A stretch of DNA of 64,000 nucleotides from Intestinibacter bartlettii (lineage in GTDB: Bacteria; Bacillota; Clostridia; Peptostreptococcales; Peptostreptococcaceae): assembly GCF_018917435.1 (NCBI RefSeq), contig NZ_JAHLOQ010000013.1, forward strand, positions 1 to 64,000. Direction: 5' to 3'. The position numbers and the translations under genes were made by a program. The notes beneath the pieces were generated by a model. It did no database searches. It was not told where the DNA came from and saw only the letters and a program-made list of their open reading frames with translations. Shown one piece after another: positions 62,840 through 64,000 of this stretch (position 1 is the stretch's first letter; every line of letters starts with the position of its first letter).

Positions 62840-63859
62840 ATGATAGTATACAAGATAAATATGAAATTATCAAAAATGATAGGAATATACATAGGTGGTT
62901 TTATTATTCTTGGAATATGTATCTTGGCCTCACTAGCGTGGGGCTCTAGATATATTGGTTTTGATGAAGTGATTAGTGCATTAACTCAAAGCGACAATAT
63001 GTCACTTAATGCATTAGTAGTTCGAGAACGTATACCAAGAACAGTATTTGCACTTATTGCAGGAGCTTCACTTGGAATATCAGGCTTGCTTATGCAATCA
63101 ATTACACGTAATCCAATAGCTGATCCAAGTATTTTAGGAGTAAATACAGGAGCATCTTTATTTGTTGTTGTTGGGATTACATTTTTTAATTTGAGTACAG
63201 CTAGTGGATATATATGGTTTGCACTTATAGGGGCAGCCCTTACATCGTTTTGTGTATATGGTATAGCTTCAATTGGACCAGGAGGAATTACTCCAATAAA
63301 ACTTGCTTTAGCTGGTGCCTCAATTAGTGCAATACTATCATCTTTAGTTAGTTTAATAATTCTTCCACGCGCAGATGTTATGGATGCATATAGATTTTGG
63401 CAAGTAGGTAGTTTAAGTGGAGCAACGTGGGAAGGTATAAAATCAGTATTGCCATTTATTATAGTCGGATTAATTATAAGTGTTATATTTATGCATGCAT
63501 TAAATGCATTAGCCTTAGGTGATGAAGTAGCTACAGGTCTTGGAGTAAATACAGGATTAGTAAGAATTATGTGTGCAATAGCTGGTGTAATATTATGTGG
63601 AGCTACGACAGCAATAGCTGGACCTATAGGTTTTATAGGATTAATGATACCTCATATTGTACGTCTTATTTTAGGATCGGATATGAAAAATTTAATACCA
63701 ATGTCTGCTATAGGTGGGGCAATCCTTTTGATGATATCAGATGTTTTAGGAAGAATAATTGGGTCACCGAGCGAATTAGAAGTTGGAATTATAACAGCAT
63801 TTTTAGGTGCACCAATACTTATTATAATTGCTAGGAAAGCGAAGGTGAAAAGTATATGA
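62840..63859 (+). CDS. FecCD-family iron-siderophore permease 1
   Basis: 339 residues from 62840; MKLSKMIGIYIGG at 62861 is an equally plausible start, as neither has a clear ribosome binding site. About nine or ten membrane helices. Family signatures: RIPRTVFALIAGASLGISG near the N-terminus, ITRNPIADPSILGVNTGAS, and GPIGFIGLMIPHIVRLILG. It overlaps the next permease by 4 bp (ATGA), so the pair forms a heterodimer encoded in tandem. Confidence 0.93.
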   Translation: MIVYKINMKLSKMIGIYIGGFIILGICILASLAWGSRYIGFDEVISALTQSDNMSLNALVVRERIPRTVFALIAGASLGISGLLMQSITRNPIADPSILGVNTGASLFVVVGITFFNLSTASGYIWFALIGAALTSFCVYGIASIGPGGITPIKLALAGASISAILSSLVSLIILPRADVMDAYRFWQVGSLSGATWEGIKSVLPFIIVGLIISVIFMHALNALALGDEVATGLGVNTGLVRIMCAIAGVILCGATTAIAGPIGFIGLMIPHIVRLILGSDMKNLIPMSAIGGAILLMISDVLGRIIGSPSELEVGIITAFLGAPILIIIARKAKVKSI

Positions 63860-64000
63860 TAATGCGAAGTACAAATAATAGTATCCTTATAAAACATGCT
63901 TACTATAAAAGAAGGGCTCGTGCTATTATAGCTAATGTTTCACTTATTGCAATAGTATTATGTATTTGCATAATGATGCTTTTATATGGAAATACAAATT
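63856..64000 (+). CDS. FecCD-family permease 2 (partial, runs off the window)
   Basis: The ATG at 63856 overlaps the preceding stop. The 48 visible codons give a basic N-terminus (KHAYYKRRARAII) and the first membrane helix (ANVSLIAIVLCICIMMLLY), as in the second permease of siderophore importers. The identification rests on position and this start only; an ATPase gene is expected further on. Confidence 0.8.
   Translation, partial: MIMRSTNNSILIKHAYYKRRARAIIANVSLIAIVLCICIMMLLYGNTN

Noticed and set aside
63571-63834. Second reading frame inside the FecCD permease
   Set aside because: It lies wholly within a well-supported membrane protein and gives a Cys/Tyr/Asn-rich nonsense product.
1-64000. 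CRISPR array, tRNA or rRNA genes
   Set aside because: I saw no regularly spaced repeats and no cloverleaf or rRNA signature sequences; a tRNAscan or CRISPR search would settle this.

Overview
The window looks like a chromosomal segment of a low-GC, spore-forming Firmicute, most likely Peptostreptococcaceae (Paraclostridium / Paeniclostridium / Romboutsia / Clostridioides relatives). The signs are very AT-rich DNA, strong AGGAGG ribosome binding sites, a SleC-type cortex-lytic enzyme of 424 residues, a YtxC-like protein in front of thrS, a BceRSAB detoxification module, and T-box and riboswitch control of single genes. The window ends inside a gene. I saw no tRNA, rRNA, CRISPR or prophage block.

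Layout. 0-12 kb: small transcription units, including an XRE regulator, a PAP2 phosphatase, DegV, a flavodoxin-like reductase, a WYL regulator with GyrI-like and TfoX-like genes, a MATE exporter behind a purine-type riboswitch, a C26 amidotransferase, an acetyltransferase, yaaA, and mntP behind a yybP-ykoY manganese riboswitch. 12-18 kb: a free-standing corrinoid protein and a complete Bce-type two-component/ABC module on the minus strand. 18-23 kb: a GDSL esterase, an ADP-ribosylglycohydrolase, then an antibiotic-response locus of erm methyltransferase plus hflX. 23-26 kb: a two-component operon whose response regulator carries an in-frame stop. 26-35 kb: HAD phosphatase, M20 amidohydrolase, a giant protein with two DUF445-like segments, an RsiV-like secreted protein, and sleC. 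35-50 kb: housekeeping genes (PrsW, RsmF-like, signal peptidase, nucleoside kinase, aldo/keto reductase, RusA, QueG-like, Lon-like protease, nth, VanW, trmL, DegV). 50-56 kb: two BMP-family lipoproteins and a nucleoside-type ABC transporter. 56.3-58.2 kb: an IS1182-like element. 58-61.5 kb: ytxC-like gene, T-box and thrS. 61.8 kb to the end: a siderophore-type iron uptake operon.

The most interesting locus is 20.4-23.1 kb. A good promoter drives a 23-codon leader ORF with a Lys-Leu-Lys motif, followed by an intrinsic terminator. Downstream, erm and hflX are each preceded by a nearly identical 14-residue leader peptide with an Arg-Leu-Arg motif, the known macrolide arrest pattern. Each leader is followed by a four-segment attenuator whose last arm buries the Shine-Dalgarno sequence. 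Segments 2, 3 and 4 can pair in both copies, with sequence changes that preserve pairing. This looks like a two-tier, duplicated macrolide-sensing switch controlling ribosome methylation and ribosome rescue. A degenerate third copy lies between the terminator and the erm leader.

Other points of note are: a purine aptamer with an unusual J3/1 and a pbuE-like ON-switch layout in front of the MATE gene; a shared structured 5' leader in front of the two BMP genes; a dispersed hairpin repeat with a consensus DnaA box, placed right after terminators; and a transposase split at an A7 slippery run.
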